DNA of 64,000 bases from Comamonadaceae bacterium (lineage in GTDB: Bacteria; Pseudomonadota; Gammaproteobacteria; Burkholderiales; Burkholderiaceae_C): the NCBI GenBank assembly GCA_947448735.1, contig CANFOS010000005.1:62001-126000 (forward strand), read 5' to 3'. Numbering within the stretch: the first letter of the stretch is position 1; each line of letters begins with the position of its first letter. This document shows, in pieces, positions 8,585 through 20,749 of the stretch. A program made the translations under genes and the position numbers. The notes beneath the pieces are model-generated. The model was not told the origin of the DNA, did not search any database, and worked only from the letters and a program-made list of their open reading frames with translations.

Positions 8585-11220
8585 GGGGTTTTGCGGCGAG
8601 ACGTGCGCGGCTGCTTTTTGGAGTTGGCCAAAGTGTCTTTGCCCAGTGCCAAGGCCTGGCTGATGTCCAGCACGCCCGGCGCACAAGCATCACCACCTGC
8701 GTCTTTTTCAAGCTGCTGCACCATGCGTGCGATGCGGTCGGCCATGCTCTCATTGCTGAGCTTTTCGCGCAGGCGCTCGACCATCAGCGGGAACGAAAAC
8801 GGTGTCGGCCGCGCCAGTGGCTTGATGACCAGCTGTTGCGCTTGCATGTGCGCCAGGCTGTGCTGCAGGCGGGCAATGTCCAGCTCGTCAGCCAGCAGCT
8901 CTGACTGTGCCTGCGCGAGCAAGCGGTTGTCAGGGTCATATTTGCGAAACACTTCGTAAAACAGGCTGGACGATGCCTGCAGTTGCTTGTTGCTGCGCTT
9001 TTCACCGGGATAGCCCTGAGACACCAGACCCGACACCCGCGCGATGTCGCGAAAGCGTCGTTGCGCCAATTCACCGGCATTCAAACTGGCCAGGACATCG
9101 GTGAGCAAGGCCGCGTTGGTGCTGACTGCCAGCACGCTTGGCAGGAGCGCGGGCCAGTCCACAGCGTCGGCGCACAGCAGTTCAAAGCCATAGTCATTCA
9201 CGGCGATGGAAAATGTGCGTGGCGCAAGTTGTGCTGCACGCCATGCCAGCAAGCTGGCCAGTCCCAGGTGCACATGTCGCCCGGCAAAGGGGTACACAAA
9301 CAGGTGCGTGCCATCACGCGAGGTCAGCACCTCGGCCAGCAGCGTCGCAGGTGTGGGCAGCGCTGACCATCGCTGCTGAAGGTCCAGCAGGGGCCGCACG
9401 CGTTTGAGCTCTGGTGAGGTGTATTGACCGCTAGCTGCCAGCGCCAGCTGCTCGACCATGCTGCTGGCCAGTGCGGTCGACAGCGGCATGCGGCCACCAC
9501 TCCAGCGCGGCACGGCGGCGCGCTTGCCGCTGGCCTTGCGTACCCAGGCGGTCATGTCGTGGATGCGCACCAGTTCTAACAACCTGCCACCAAAGTGAAA
9601 GCAGTCACCCGGCTTGAGGCGCGCGGCAAAGCTTTCTTCCACCGTGCCGACTTTGGCACCGTTGACATACTGCACCGCCATGCTGGCGTCGCTGACGATG
9701 GTGCCAATGTTCATGCGGTGGCGGCGTGCCAATTGGGCGTTCGGCACACGCCACACACCGCCCTCGTCCGGCACAGCGCGTTGGTAGTCCGGGTAAGCCG
9801 CCAGCGATGCGCCGCCCTTGCTGACAAAGGCCAGGGCCCAGGCCCAGCTGTCATCGCTCAGGCCCGCATAGGCGGCGGTTGAGCGCACTTCGCGCAGCAG
9901 GGCATCGGGCACAAAACCGCCGCCCAGCGCGACGGTGACCAAGTGCTGCACCAGCACATCCAGCGGCTGTTGGGGTGCTGAGCGCGCCTCGATATTTCCA
10001 TGGGCAACGGCTGCACGCGCGGCAGCCGCTTCCATGATTTCCAGGCTGTGGGTGGGCACGAGGGTGATGCGCGACGGTCTGCCCGGTGCGTGACCTGAGC
10101 GCCCGGCACGTTGCAGCAGCCGCGCCACGCCTTTGGGCGAGCCAATTTGCAGCACCCGCTCCACCGGTGAGAAATCAACCCCCAGATCAAGACTGGACGT
10201 GCACACCACGGCGCGCAGCTCGCCGCTTTTGAGGCCCGCCTCGACCCATTCACGCACGTCCCTGTCCAGCGAGCCGTGGTGCAACGCCATCAAGCCCGCC
10301 CAGTCGGGCCGCGCCCGCAAAATCGCTTGGTACCACAGCTCTGCCTGCGTTCTGGTGTTGGTAAACACCAGGCAGCTGGCGCTCATGGCAATCTCGCCAA
10401 TGACTTGCGGCAGCATCGTCAGGCCCAAGTGCCCCGCCCACGGAAAGCGCGCCGCTACAGCTGGCAGCAGCGTGTCGATCACCAGCTTCTTGGGGACGGC
10501 GCCTTGCACCAGCGTGCCTTGGGTCTGCCCCAGCAGCGTCTGCATGGCTTCGGCTAAGTTACCAAGTGTGGCTGACATGCCCCATATCACCAGCGCCGGG
10601 TTGAAGGTCTTCAACCGCGCCAGCGACAGTTGCGTCTGTACGCCGCGCTTGTTGCCCAACAGTTCATGCCACTCGTCCACCACCACCGCCTGCACGCTGC
10701 CCAGCGCCATCGCTGCATCAGCGCGCGACATCAACACTGAAAGGCTTTCAGGCGTGGTGACCAGCACGGTGGGTAGCCGGGTGTTTTGTGCGCTGCGTTC
10801 AGCGCTGGGGGTGTCGCTGCTTCTGACGCCGGTCGTCCAGTGCGCAAAGTGCGCGCTGCCATGCAAAACGTCTAGAGCCTGCTGCAGGGCCAGGCGCGTG
10901 TCAGCCGCCAGCGCCCGCATGGGCGTGATCCACAGCACGGTCAGTGGTGCGCCAACCGGCTTGCTTTTTGCTATTTTTTCAGGAGCAGCTTGCCCCTGTT
11001 TTGATTGGCTTACAGCCATAAAACGCATTAAAACGCCGAGCCACACGGCATAGGTTTTGCCAGAGCCGGTACTGGCATGAAGCAGGCCGGACTGGCCCTG
11101 GGCCAGGGCTTTCCAGACATCCCGCTGAAATTTGAACGCCTTCCAGCCGCGCTCTATAAACCAAGCGTCGAGTTCGGCTTTGACAGTGGTTGGGCGCACT
11201 TGGACGACAGGGCTGAACAT
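8581..11220 (-). CDS. Lhr-type DEXH helicase of the ligase-associated repair group
   Basis: An 879-residue superfamily 2 helicase: ASTGSGKT (Walker A) near residue 52, [22 protein letters not shown] (motif II), SATLGN (motif III), then SSLDLGVDF and LQRAGRSGH in the second RecA domain, followed by the long Lhr winged-helix and beta-barrel C-terminal part. Homologues are 3'-to-5' DNA translocases linked to DNA damage response. About residues 66-84 ([10 protein letters not shown] region) come from a family 1 repeat, antisense to the gene, between motifs I and Ia. The start is ambiguous: ATG at 11220 or GTG at 11241. It heads an operon with pdeM, the SnoaL-like gene and the yheT-type gene. Confidence 0.9.
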   Translation of the reverse strand: MFSPVVQVRPTTVKAELDAWFIERGWKAFKFQRDVWKALAQGQSGLLHASTGSGKTYAVWLGVLMRFMAVSQSKQGQAAPEKIAKSKPVGAPLTVLWITPMRALAADTRLALQQALDVLHGSAHFAHWTTGVRSSDTPSAERSAQNTRLPTVLVTTPESLSVLMSRADAAMALGSVQAVVVDEWHELLGNKRGVQTQLSLARLKTFNPALVIWGMSATLGNLAEAMQTLLGQTQGTLVQGAVPKKLVIDTLLPAVAARFPWAGHLGLTMLPQVIGEIAMSASCLVFTNTRTQAELWYQAILRARPDWAGLMALHHGSLDRDVREWVEAGLKSGELRAVVCTSSLDLGVDFSPVERVLQIGSPKGVARLLQRAGRSGHAPGRPSRITLVPTHSLEIMEAAAARAAVAHGNIEARSAPQQPLDVLVQHLVTVALGGGFVPDALLREVRSTAAYAGLSDDSWAWALAFVSKGGASLAAYPDYQRAVPDEGGVWRVPNAQLARRHRMNIGTIVSDASMAVQYVNGAKVGTVEESFAARLKPGDCFHFGGRLLELVRIHDMTAWVRKASGKRAAVPRWSGGRMPLSTALASSMVEQLALAASGQYTSPELKRVRPLLDLQQRWSALPTPATLLAEVLTSRDGTHLFVYPFAGRHVHLGLASLLAWRAAQLAPRTFSIAVNDYGFELLCADAVDWPALLPSVLAVSTNAALLTDVLASLNAGELAQRRFRDIARVSGLVSQGYPGEKRSNKQLQASSSLFYEVFRKYDPDNRLLAQAQSELLADELDIARLQHSLAHMQAQQLVIKPLARPTPFSFPLMVERLREKLSNESMADRIARMVQQLEKDAGGDACAPGVLDISQALALGKDTLANSKKQPRTSRRKTP
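10970..11024 (+). repeat. Dispersed ~55 bp element (family 1) inside the helicase gene
   Basis: Reads GCTATTTTTTCAGGAGCAGC, then TTGATTGGCTTACAGCC and ends ATAAAAC. Block-for-block match with 5459-5513 and 41814-41867. It is antisense to the host gene and keeps the frame open. Confidence 0.8.
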
Positions 11221-11240
11221 ACCCTCATGGTAATGTTGCA

Positions 11241-11414
11241 CCCCGTTTTGAGGTGCTCCACTTGGAATTCCCGTTTTTTCGGCTACCTCTTCAAACGGGG
11301 CGCTAATGGGTCGGCAATAGGCCGAGCGTGCGGATCACATGGTTGCCGACCGGCACCTGCTAGACCGGGTGCCTTTGTTCCGAATGGTTCATGGTGTTGG
11401 CGCGCAGGCGCCAA
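11241..11414. other. Structured gap with four successive inverted repeats between atpC and the helicase gene
   Basis: No gene seen. Inverted repeats follow one another: CCCCGTTTTGAGGT (11241) with ACCTCTTCAAACGGGG (ending 11300); GGTCGGCAA (11309-11317) with TTGCCGACC (11343-11351); GGCACC (11352-11357) with GGTGCC (11368-11373); TTGGCGC and GCGCCAA around GCAG (11397-11414). The last may help end atp transcription but has no T run. The first lies directly upstream of, or within, the helicase start region. Confidence 0.5.
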
Positions 11415-11504
11415 AATTGTCGGCAGGCCCGTTACGAAGGCAGTTTGGCGCAGTTATTTCAGGCAGTCTAAGACCTGCTGAAGCAGCACTGTCCGTCTGG
11501 CAAC

Positions 11505-11921
11505 CTATTTCTTCTGGCGATATTTACGAAGTGCAGAAAGTTGGGCCGCCATCACAGAAAGCTCAGACTGGGCCATCGCGATATCGATATCGGCTTTCGC
11601 ATTTTTCAGGGCTTCTTCGGCGGCGGCTCTGGCTGACGTCGCCTTCGCTTCATCGAGGTCTTTGCCGCGAATCGCGGTGTCACTCAGAACCGTGATCGAA
11701 TGGGGCTGTACTTCCAGCAAGCCGCCCGCCACAAACACAAACTCTTCGCTGTCGTCCATCTTGACGATACGAACCGCACCGGGTTTGATGCGGGTGATCA
11801 ACGGGGTGTGACGCGGGTAAATACCCAACTCGCCCGTCTCGCCAGGCAAAGCCACAAATTTGGCCTCACCTGAGAAGATGGATTCTTCTGCCGAAACGAC
11901 GTCTACATGAATGGTTGACAT
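11505..11921 (-). CDS. atpC: ATP synthase subunit epsilon
   Basis: The 138-residue epsilon subunit of the F1 central stalk. Its N-terminal beta-sandwich ([32 protein letters not shown]) binds the c-ring and gamma, and the C-terminal alpha-helical hairpin ([25 protein letters not shown]) inhibits reverse ATP hydrolysis. It is the last gene of the atp operon. It follows atpD after a 128-base gap, longer than the other junctions, with a small GCGCA/TGCGC hairpin near 12035. Confidence 0.95.
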   Translation of the reverse strand: MSTIHVDVVSAEESIFSGEAKFVALPGETGELGIYPRHTPLITRIKPGAVRIVKMDDSEEFVFVAGGLLEVQPHSITVLSDTAIRGKDLDEAKATSARAAAEEALKNAKADIDIAMAQSELSVMAAQLSALRKYRQKK

Positions 11922-12049
11922 GGGCGTACCTTAAATTGAAAAGTTTTGAGCAAGCAAGCAGTTGGGAAGAGCCGCTGGTCGCTGCGCGGACATGTGCAAG
12001 CACACAAAGCGCACGGCAACACCCTGGATCGCGCAACTGCGCCGCTTTA

Positions 12050-13462
<1,413 letters not shown>

Positions 13463-13521
13463 CTATTGGGTTCTTTAATCTTTAAATCTGTATTCGGGTG
13501 GGCTACTTCGGGGTTTAAGCT

Positions 13522-14388
13522 TTAAACCGCGGCCGCACCGCTGACGATTTCCGAAAGTTCTTTCGTGATCGCTGCCTGACGCGTTTTGTTGTACACCAGC
13601 TTGAGTTCGCCGATCACGCTGCCAGCGTTGTCAGTTGCCGCCTTCATAGCGACCATGCGAGCCGACTGTTCGGAGGCCATGTTTTCAGCCACGGCTTGAA
13701 ACACCAGCGCCTCAACATAGCGAACCAGCAAGTCATCAATCACGGTCTGCGCATCGGGCTCGTAAATATAGTCCCAGCCATGCTGGTCTTTGTCGGCCTG
13801 CAGGCCGTTAGGCGCAAGCGGCAGCAACTGCTCGACCACGGACTCTTGTCGCATGGTGTTGATAAACTTGGTGTAGCACAGGTAAACAGTTTTGATCTTG
13901 CCTTCGGCGTAAGCATCAAGCAGCACCTTGACCGGACCAATCAACTTGTCCAGATGCGGCTTGTCGCCTAACTGCGTTGCGTGCGAGACGACTTTTACAC
14001 CCACGCGGTTCAAAAAGCCCAATCCCTTGTTACCAATGGCCACCGCTTGCGTGTCATGGCCCGCAGCCTGCAACTCCCTGAGCTTGACAGTCACAGCGCG
14101 AAGCACGTTGGTGTTCAAACCACCGCACAGGCCCTTGTCGGTCGTGACCACAATAAACCCGGTGGTCTTGGCGTCGTTGGTCTGCATGAACGCATGGGTG
14201 TATTCAGGGTTGGCCTGCGACAAATTGGCCGCGATATTGCGGATCTTGTCGCTGTAAGGACGGGCGGCGCGCATTCGCTCCTGCGCCTTGCGCATTTTGG
14301 AGGCGGCCACCATTTCCATGGCCTTGGTGATCTTTTTGGTGTTTTCCACCGATTTGATCTTGCCGCGTATCTCTTTACCTGCTGCCAT
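13522..14388 (-). CDS. atpG: ATP synthase subunit gamma
   Basis: The rotating central shaft of F1, 288 residues. It starts [32 protein letters not shown] and ends with the conserved helix [25 protein letters not shown], both typical coiled-coil halves. ATG at 14388 matches the family start; the frame is open 17 codons further but those residues come from a repeat-like sequence in the gap. The 127-base gap to atpA carries a hairpin. Confidence 0.97.
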   Translation of the reverse strand: MAAGKEIRGKIKSVENTKKITKAMEMVAASKMRKAQERMRAARPYSDKIRNIAANLSQANPEYTHAFMQTNDAKTTGFIVVTTDKGLCGGLNTNVLRAVTVKLRELQAAGHDTQAVAIGNKGLGFLNRVGVKVVSHATQLGDKPHLDKLIGPVKVLLDAYAEGKIKTVYLCYTKFINTMRQESVVEQLLPLAPNGLQADKDQHGWDYIYEPDAQTVIDDLLVRYVEALVFQAVAENMASEQSARMVAMKAATDNAGSVIGELKLVYNKTRQAAITKELSEIVSGAAAV

Positions 14389-14394
14389 TACATG

Positions 14395-14470
14395 ACCCCC
14401 ACGCTTGTCACGAAGCGTACTGCGCCTGCGGACTGGCAAAGCCAGATCCGCGGCCCCTGCTTGAAGGAGC
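14395..14470. repeat. Family 2-like long repeat with hairpin between atpA and atpG
   Basis: Minus strand ends with CGTGACAAGCGTGGGGG, like the GAGCGTGGGGGC ends of family 2. Its core is CTGGC-AAA-GCCAG (14433-14445) extended by GCGG/CCGC arms. The same CTGGCTxTGCCA core with GCGGAT upstream is found at 49075-49126. Lying inside the atp transcript, the hairpin could influence mRNA processing or subunit ratio. Confidence 0.6.
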
Positions 14471-14515
14471 GGATTTCCGAGGTGTTAAGTGCGCTCATGC
14501 TCTGTCTCTGTTTAT

Positions 14516-16069
14516 TTAAGCAAAGGACTTTTTGAACGTCGCAGCGGCTGTGGTCATTTCTGCTTCGGCATCTTTGTCCATCGCCTTGGCGGCTTCCAGC
14601 TTGGCCATCAGCGCAGCATGCTTGTCTTTGAGATAAGCGTGAAAGCCCGACTCAAAGGCCAACACCTTCTTCACGTCCACATCGTCCATGAAGCCTTTGT
14701 TCACTGCGAACAGTGTGGCTGCCATATTGGAGATGGTCAGGGGTGCATATTGAGCCTGCTTGAGCAGCTCGGTCACGCGGGCGCCGCGGTCCAGTTGCTT
14801 GCGGGTGGCTTCGTCCAGGTCAGACGCAAACTGCGCAAACGCAGCCAGCTCACGGTACTGGGCCAAGTCGGTACGGATACCGCCAGACAGGTTTTTGATC
14901 AGCTTGGTCTGGGCAGCACCACCGACGCGGGACACCGAAATACCGGCGTTGATCGCAGGACGGATGCCGGCGTTGAACAAGGATGTTTCCAAAAAGATCT
15001 GGCCGTCCGTGATCGAGATCACATTGGTTGGCACAAACGCGGACACGTCACCGGCCTGGGTTTCAATGATGGGCAGAGCCGTCAATGAACCGGTTTTGCC
15101 CTTGACCGCACCTTTGGTGAAGTCTTCGACATACTTTTCGTTCACGCGGGCGGCGCGCTCGAGCAAGCGGCTGTGCAGATAAAACACGTCGCCCGGGTAA
15201 GCTTCACGGCCTGGTGGGCGGCGCAGCAACAAGGAGACCTGGCGGTAAGCCACGGCCTGCTTAGACAAATCGTCATACACAATCAGTGCGTCTTCACCAC
15301 GGTCGCGGAAGTATTCGCCCATCGTGCAGCCAGAGTAGGCGCTCACATACTGCATGGCAGCTGACTCAGAAGCCGAAGCGGCCACAACAATGGTGTACTC
15401 CATCGCGCCGGCCTGCTCGAGCGAGCGCACCACATTTTTGATCGACGATGCTTTTTGGCCAATGGCAACGTAAACGCATTTCACGCCGTTGCCTTTCTGG
15501 TTGATGATGGCGTCAATCGCGACAGCGGTTTTGCCGGTCTGACGGTCACCAATGATCAGTTCACGCTGGCCACGGCCGACTGGCACCATGGAGTCAATGG
15601 ACTTCAGGCCAGTTTGCAGGGGCTGATCGACTGACTTGCGGGCAATCACGCCCGGTGCAACCTTTTCAATCACGTCGGTCATCTTGGCATTGACCGGGCC
15701 TTTGCCGTCAATCGGCTGACCCAGCGCGTTGACCACGCGGCCGAGCAGCTCGGGGCCTACCGGCACTTCAAGAATACGGCCCGTGCATTTGACAATATTG
15801 CCTTCGGCCAGGTGCTCGTACTCGCCCAGAATCACGGCGCCAACCGAGTCACGCTCGAGGTTCAGCGCCAGACCGTAGGTGGGTGTGCCGTCAGCGGTAG
15901 CCGGGAACTCTAACATCTCGCCTTGCATCACGTCAGACAGGCCGTGGATGCGCACGATACCGTCCGTCACCGACACGATGGTGCCTTGGTTACGGATGTC
16001 GCTCGACGCGGTCAAGCCTTCGATACGGCTCTTGATCAGTTCAGAAATTTCTGCTGGATTGAGTTGCAT
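14516..16069 (-). CDS. atpA: ATP synthase subunit alpha
   Basis: Non-catalytic nucleotide-binding subunit of F1, 517 residues. [19 protein letters not shown] start, P-loop GDRQTGKTA near residue 170, and the conserved [18 protein letters not shown] near residue 365 that carries the arginine finger. The ATG at 16069 gives the family N terminus; 16 further in-frame upstream codons overlap the atpH-atpA gap and are not expected to be translated. 55 bases follow the atpH stop. Confidence 0.98.
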   Translation of the reverse strand: MQLNPAEISELIKSRIEGLTASSDIRNQGTIVSVTDGIVRIHGLSDVMQGEMLEFPATADGTPTYGLALNLERDSVGAVILGEYEHLAEGNIVKCTGRILEVPVGPELLGRVVNALGQPIDGKGPVNAKMTDVIEKVAPGVIARKSVDQPLQTGLKSIDSMVPVGRGQRELIIGDRQTGKTAVAIDAIINQKGNGVKCVYVAIGQKASSIKNVVRSLEQAGAMEYTIVVAASASESAAMQYVSAYSGCTMGEYFRDRGEDALIVYDDLSKQAVAYRQVSLLLRRPPGREAYPGDVFYLHSRLLERAARVNEKYVEDFTKGAVKGKTGSLTALPIIETQAGDVSAFVPTNVISITDGQIFLETSLFNAGIRPAINAGISVSRVGGAAQTKLIKNLSGGIRTDLAQYRELAAFAQFASDLDEATRKQLDRGARVTELLKQAQYAPLTISNMAATLFAVNKGFMDDVDVKKVLAFESGFHAYLKDKHAALMAKLEAAKAMDKDAEAEMTTAAATFKKSFA

Positions 16070-16124
16070 GACTCTTTCCTTCTTTCTAGGTTGTTGGACT
16101 GTGTTTCCTGCCGACAAATGTCGC

Positions 16125-16655
16125 TCAGGAAACCAGTGCTACTTTCATTTGCTCTAAACGGGCTTTGACCGAGGTGTCCAGCACCTCGTCACCCACCACG
16201 ACACGTACGCCGCCTATCAGGTCCGGCTCGAGCTCAACTTTGATGTTGAGCTTTTTCCCAAAGCGCTTTTCAAGTGTGGCCGACAAGTCAGCCAATGCTT
16301 GCGCCTCAAGTGCAAAAGCACTGAAGACGACCGCGTCAGAAGTACCACTTTTTGCGTTTTTCAACGAACGGAACTGGTTGGCGATTTCCGGCAGGACGCT
16401 GATGCGTCCGTTGTCAATCACGGCCCTGAGAAAGTTTTTGGCAGCCTCAGGCAAAGCGGTTTTCGCAACACCGGTCACCACATCAAACGTTTGTGCAGAG
16501 GTGACGCTTGGATTTCCTGCGTACTGCTGCAACTGGACATTTGACGCAATCGCGGCCAGCTCGTCGAGCCAAGCTGACGTGCCACCCAGATCGGAACCTG
16601 AGGTCTTAAAGAGCGCTTCGGCGTAAGGACGTGCAATGGTGGCTAGTTCGGCCAT
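16125..16655 (-). CDS. atpH: ATP synthase subunit delta
   Basis: The 176-residue delta subunit that fixes the peripheral stalk to the top of F1 (OSCP type). N terminus [16 protein letters not shown] and C-terminal sandwich [31 protein letters not shown] are characteristic. It lies between atpF (22 bases) and atpA on the minus strand. Confidence 0.96.
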   Translation of the reverse strand: MAELATIARPYAEALFKTSGSDLGGTSAWLDELAAIASNVQLQQYAGNPSVTSAQTFDVVTGVAKTALPEAAKNFLRAVIDNGRISVLPEIANQFRSLKNAKSGTSDAVVFSAFALEAQALADLSATLEKRFGKKLNIKVELEPDLIGGVRVVVGDEVLDTSVKARLEQMKVALVS

Positions 16656-16677
16656 GTTTGTACTCTTGTCTTGACGG

Positions 16678-17148
16678 TCAAAGTTCAGTTTTCAGGCGAC
16701 TCAGCAAGTCGGCATGCACGGAGGCATTGACTTCCTTGCGCAGAATCTGCTCAGCACCCTTGACTGCCAGTGCGGCGACTTGCTCGCGCAGCGTCTCACG
16801 GGCCTTGACGGTTTGCTGCTCAGCCTCGACCTTGGCGGCGGCAATGATCTTGCCGCCCTCCTCGGTCGCTTTGGCTTTAGCCTCTTCAATCATGGCTTGC
16901 GCGCGGCGCTCGGCTTCAGCCAGTCGCACGGCGGACTCGCCTTTTGACTTGGCCAGCTCTTCCTCGACGCGCTTGTTCGCGTTTGTGAGTTCAGCTTTGG
17001 CTTTGTCAGCAGCGGCGAGGCCAGCAGCGATCTTGCTCGCGCGTTCGTCCAGCGCGGCTGCGATCGGGGGCCACACGAATTTCATCGTGAAAAGCACCAG
17101 AATCGCAAACACGATGAGCTGCGCAAAAAATGTGGAGTTGATACTCAC
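16678..17148 (-). CDS. atpF: ATP synthase subunit b
   Basis: The 156-residue b subunit of the Fo peripheral stalk. One N-terminal membrane helix ([20 protein letters not shown], residues about 7-26) is followed by a long, charged, alanine- and glutamate-rich coiled coil ([20 protein letters not shown] onward) that dimerises and reaches to delta. 48 bases after atpE. Confidence 0.97.
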   Translation of the reverse strand: MSINSTFFAQLIVFAILVLFTMKFVWPPIAAALDERASKIAAGLAAADKAKAELTNANKRVEEELAKSKGESAVRLAEAERRAQAMIEEAKAKATEEGGKIIAAAKVEAEQQTVKARETLREQVAALAVKGAEQILRKEVNASVHADLLSRLKTEL

Positions 17149-17196
17149 AGCAGCACCTCTTAAGTTGGATATCTGAGAAGCTTGATTACTTCGGCA

Positions 17197-17445
<249 letters not shown>

Positions 17446-17518
17446 TTAAAGCTCCTACAAATTAACAAATAAACTAACCAAGAAAAAAACCGAAATACCG
17501 AAACCAGTCACCCGTCAA

Positions 17519-18370
17519 TCAGTGGTGGTCGTGGGCCTGACCCACGTACACCAGCGTCAACATCATGAAAATAAAGGCCTGCAGCGCCACAATCAGAATG
17601 TGGAAGATCGCCCAGCCCGTGCCGGCCAAAATGTGGCCGATAAACAGAAATACGCCTGTTGCAGAGCCGAAGCCAACCGCACCCATCAGCGCAATCAGCA
17701 TGAACAGCAGCTCACCCGCATACATATTGCCAAATAGACGCAGGCCGTGAGAAACCGTCTTGGCGGCGAACTCAATCATCTGCATCAGAAAGTTGACCGG
17801 ATACAAAAACCACTTGTCGCCAAACGGCGCCGAGAACAGCTCATGCACCCATCCGCCAAAACCCTTGATCTTGATGTTGTAAAACAGGCAGACCAGCAGT
17901 ACGCCGCACGACATGCCCAGCGTGGCCGATAAATCGGCAGTAGGAACCACGCGGAAGTACTCGATGTTGTGCTCAATGCCGGTGTATTTGAAAATCGTGT
18001 GGAATAAATCGACCGGCAAAAAGTCCATCGAGTTCATCAAGAAAATCCAGACAAACACTGTCAGCGCCAGGGGGCCAACGACTTTGCGGGATTCCGCATT
18101 TTTAACAATGCCTTTGGCTTGGCTGTCGACCATTTCAAGCAGCATTTCTACGGCCGCCTGCATGCGGCCAGGCACGCCAGAGTGGATGCTTTTGGCCACG
18201 CGCCACATGAAAAACAAGCCAATCATGCCAAGACTGACCGACCAGAAAATCGTGTCCAGGTTGATCACACCAAAGTCAATCAGCGACATCTGCTTTTTGT
18301 TTTGCAGATGCACCAGATGATGACCAATGTAATCACCGGCGGTTAAAGCAGTTCCAGAAGATGCACTCAT
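17519..18370 (-). CDS. atpB: ATP synthase subunit a
   Basis: The 283-residue stator subunit that forms the proton half-channels against the c-ring. Several membrane helices; the essential Arg is in [17 protein letters not shown] near residue 215, followed by a His/Glu-containing last helix. It has a long periplasmic N terminus ([21 protein letters not shown]). Lies 27 bases after atpI. Confidence 0.97.
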   Translation of the reverse strand: MSASSGTALTAGDYIGHHLVHLQNKKQMSLIDFGVINLDTIFWSVSLGMIGLFFMWRVAKSIHSGVPGRMQAAVEMLLEMVDSQAKGIVKNAESRKVVGPLALTVFVWIFLMNSMDFLPVDLFHTIFKYTGIEHNIEYFRVVPTADLSATLGMSCGVLLVCLFYNIKIKGFGGWVHELFSAPFGDKWFLYPVNFLMQMIEFAAKTVSHGLRLFGNMYAGELLFMLIALMGAVGFGSATGVFLFIGHILAGTGWAIFHILIVALQAFIFMMLTLVYVGQAHDHH

Positions 18371-18397
18371 CTCAAATCTCTTTATTGGGCGACACAG

Positions 18398-18904
18398 TTA
18401 CGCGGCGCTTAGCTTGTTCGATTTGCGCCGCGCCCTGGCCTCAAGCCAAAGCACCAACCAAACCACCTTCATCGTTATCACCAGCCCCACCAACATGGCG
18501 GGCCAGCTCAAATCCGGGACCAGCCTTGGCGCGGCATACAACATCGCCAGCACCAGACCGATCTTCACCATTTCCCACAAAAAAAATCCAGTCACCGCAG
18601 TGGCCGGATTGATAGTAGACACTTTGCTCAACAAGCCCCGCGCAAACAATGCGCCAGGAATGACCACCGCCATCGCTCCATACATGACTGACCAGCCCAC
18701 AGCGGGCCTGCCCGACACCCACCACGCTGCAAAAGCAGACAAAACGCCGCATGCGGCTTGGCCCGCCAACACCATCCAGGGAGAAATCGCCGGATTTTGC
18801 TGCCTGAGAACTTGGGCTTCCTCTCGGGTCAAAGGCTTGGTGACATCGTCAACAGCGGTTTGATCCCAAGGGTCGTTCGCGGAAGGATTGTGGATTTTGC
18901 GCAT
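18398..18904 (-). CDS. atpI: ATP synthase protein I
   Basis: The 168-residue AtpI helps assemble the c-ring and possibly delivers magnesium. The protein has a charged 40-residue N terminus then four hydrophobic segments (PWMVLAGQAACGVLSAFAAWWV; GWSVMYGAMAVVIPGALFA; GFFLWEMVKIGLVLAMLYA; WPAMLVGLVITMKVVWLVL). First gene of the operon, directly behind its promoter. Confidence 0.92.
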   Translation of the reverse strand: MRKIHNPSANDPWDQTAVDDVTKPLTREEAQVLRQQNPAISPWMVLAGQAACGVLSAFAAWWVSGRPAVGWSVMYGAMAVVIPGALFARGLLSKVSTINPATAVTGFFLWEMVKIGLVLAMLYAAPRLVPDLSWPAMLVGLVITMKVVWLVLWLEARARRKSNKLSAA

Positions 18905-18951
18905 CGCAGATTACTGGCGGGTTACAAAACTTATTATTTCCACAGCCTCTG

Positions 18952-18979
18952 ATTATACGTAGAAACCCGGCGTGCCAAA
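18952..18979 (-). promoter_or_regulatory. Probable promoter of the atp operon
   Basis: On the minus strand a perfect TATAAT (18957-18952) follows a TTTGGC/TTGGCA -35-like box (18979-18973) at 15-16 bases, about 50 bases ahead of atpI. It is the only strong sigma-70 signal found in this divergent gap. Confidence 0.65.
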
Positions 18980-19080
18980 ACAGTTTTAAATCCCCGGCGG
19001 CTTTGGGGTGCATTTTCAGGCCCGGCAGCATGCAAAAAGCACGGCCACAATCGTCACTTTACACACGGGCGACTCATCAC

Positions 19081-19551
19081 ATGTACGACTACGCAAAACT
19101 CCTTCATCTCATTGCAGGCATGGTCTGGATGGGTGGCATGACCTTCATGCTGTTCGCTCTGCGGCCAGCGGCTGTGGCCAGCATGGAGGCGCAACCTCGA
19201 GCCGTGCTGATGGGCCAGGTTTGGCAGCGCTTTTATGTCTGGGTGCTGGTGGCAGTGGTGGTGCTGTTTGGCACAGGTACGCACCTGTACACCAGCACCT
19301 TTCGGGCTGCACGGCTAGCCACGGGAAATGGCGGCGTGCCCCTGGGGTGGAACGTGATGCTGGTGCTGGGCGTCACGATGATGCTGGTGTTTGGCCACAT
19401 CTTTTTTGCTGGTTTTAAAAAGTACAAGCGCGCGATTGCTGCCGCCGAGTGGGCCTTGGCCGCCAAAGCTGGCGGTCTGATTCACAAAATGACGCTGCTG
19501 AACTTCACGCTCGGCTGGCTGGCCATCGTTGCGGTGCGCTTGCTGCGTTAA
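19081..19551 (+). CDS. CopD-like integral membrane protein
   Basis: A 156-residue, four-helix membrane protein (MYDYAKLLHLIAGMVWMGGM start). The pattern KLLHLIAGMVWMGGMTFMLF with a His in helix one, HLYT after helix two, GHIFFAGFKKYKRA after helix three, and IHKMTLLNFTLGWLAIVAVRLL at the end resembles the CopD/YqjD-like membrane domain. The histidines could bind copper or heme; function not established. It diverges from atpI. The ATG at 19081 is chosen over an upstream start at 19003, which would add 26 residues lacking similarity to a membrane protein. Confidence 0.8.
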   Translation: MYDYAKLLHLIAGMVWMGGMTFMLFALRPAAVASMEAQPRAVLMGQVWQRFYVWVLVAVVVLFGTGTHLYTSTFRAARLATGNGGVPLGWNVMLVLGVTMMLVFGHIFFAGFKKYKRAIAAAEWALAAKAGGLIHKMTLLNFTLGWLAIVAVRLLR

Positions 19552-19609
19552 CAACGGTTTCAAACCTGTTTTGCGGTCGTTCTAAGTACACAAATCAAGC
19601 CTCAGACCA

Positions 19610-20749
19610 ATGACTATGAGCGCAAACAGCTATGTATTTTGTAGCATAAAAATGATTGTCGCAATGGCACTCGCAACGCTCATTTTGACCGGATGCAACA
19701 GCGTGAACCCCTACTTCGACCCCACCAAGCCACACCACACCGCCCAAGGCTTTCAAAACAACTACAGCGCAAAAGTGACCAAGACGCTGGGTGACTTTGC
19801 ACGCTGGCAGGTCGAACGCACGCGCGACGGCCTGCCCAAGCCGCCCCAAACGCCCACCGCCACCACAGCGCCCGACCTGGCGTTTATTCAGGCCAATGCC
19901 AAAGCGCAAGGCATGCAGCCCGCCATGACCTGGGTGGGCCATGCCACCATGCTGGTGCAGGCCAGCGGATTGAACGTGCTGACCGACCCGGTGTTTTCTG
20001 AGCGCGCCTCACCGGTGCAGTTTGCGGGCCCCAAACGCGCACAGCCGCCTGGCTTGGCGCTAGCCCAGCTGCCGCCAATTGATGTGGTGCTGATTTCGCA
20101 CAACCACTACGATCACCTCGACAAAAACACGGTGGTTGAACTTTCCAGACAATCTCAAGGCACAACGCTTTTCCTCGTACCGCTCGGGGTGAAAAGCTGG
20201 TTTCTGAACGCCGGCATCACCAACGTTAAAGAACTCGACTGGTGGGAGAGCGTGCGGGTCGAGGGTGTTGAGTTCAACTTCACCCCGGTGCAGCACTGGT
20301 CAGCGCGCGGCTTTGGCGACCGCAGCCAGACGCTGTGGGGCGGCTGGGCCGTCTTTGGCGCTGACATGCACTGGTACTTCAGCGGCGACACCGGCTACAG
20401 CCAGGATTTTGTGGACACCCAAAAGCGCTTTGCCAGCCGCCAGACACCGGGCCTAGGCGGCGGTTTTGACGTCGCGCTGCTGGCCGTGGGTGCTTACGAG
20501 CCGCGCTGGTTCATGAAAGAGCAACACATCAACCCAGCCGAAGCCGTGCAAATTCACCTGGATCTCAGGGCCAAACGCAGCGTTGGCGTGCACTGGGGCA
20601 CATTTGCCCTGACCGACGAACCGCTGGACCAACCGCCCAAAGACCTGGCAGCCGCGCGCCAGGCCGCTAACATCAGCAACGATGACTTTTTTTTAATGGC
20701 CATTGGCCAGACCCGGCGTATTGACAGGCGATCCGCGCCCCAACCCTGA
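19610..20749 (+). CDS. Metallo-beta-lactamase-fold lipoprotein (NAPE-PLD-like)
   Basis: Up to 379 residues. A hydrophobic stretch ends in the lipobox LTGCNS near residue 29, so the protein should be lipid-anchored outside the inner membrane. The hydrolase core shows TWVGHATMLV, LTDPVFS, HNHYDHLD (metal-binding HxHxDH), HWSARG, FSGDTGY and a late VHWGTFAL, the order seen in NAPE-PLD/UlaG/RomA-type enzymes that cleave phosphodiesters or lactones. The first 14 codons overlap a family 1 repeat; the true start could be the ATG at 19652, though that leaves the signal without a positive charge. The stop codon lies in a heptamer tandem repeat. Confidence 0.82.
   Translation: MTMSANSYVFCSIKMIVAMALATLILTGCNSVNPYFDPTKPHHTAQGFQNNYSAKVTKTLGDFARWQVERTRDGLPKPPQTPTATTAPDLAFIQANAKAQGMQPAMTWVGHATMLVQASGLNVLTDPVFSERASPVQFAGPKRAQPPGLALAQLPPIDVVLISHNHYDHLDKNTVVELSRQSQGTTLFLVPLGVKSWFLNAGITNVKELDWWESVRVEGVEFNFTPVQHWSARGFGDRSQTLWGGWAVFGADMHWYFSGDTGYSQDFVDTQKRFASRQTPGLGGGFDVALLAVGAYEPRWFMKEQHINPAEAVQIHLDLRAKRSVGVHWGTFALTDEPLDQPPKDLAAARQAANISNDDFFLMAIGQTRRIDRRSAPQP
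19617..19645 (-). repeat. Dispersed element (family 1, short form) at the 5' end of the lipoprotein gene
   Basis: Minus strand reads GCTACAAAATACATAGCTGTTTGCGC, sharing GCTAN-AT-rich-ATAGCTG-TTGCGC with the other family 1 copies. It sits at or just before the start codon. Confidence 0.6.
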
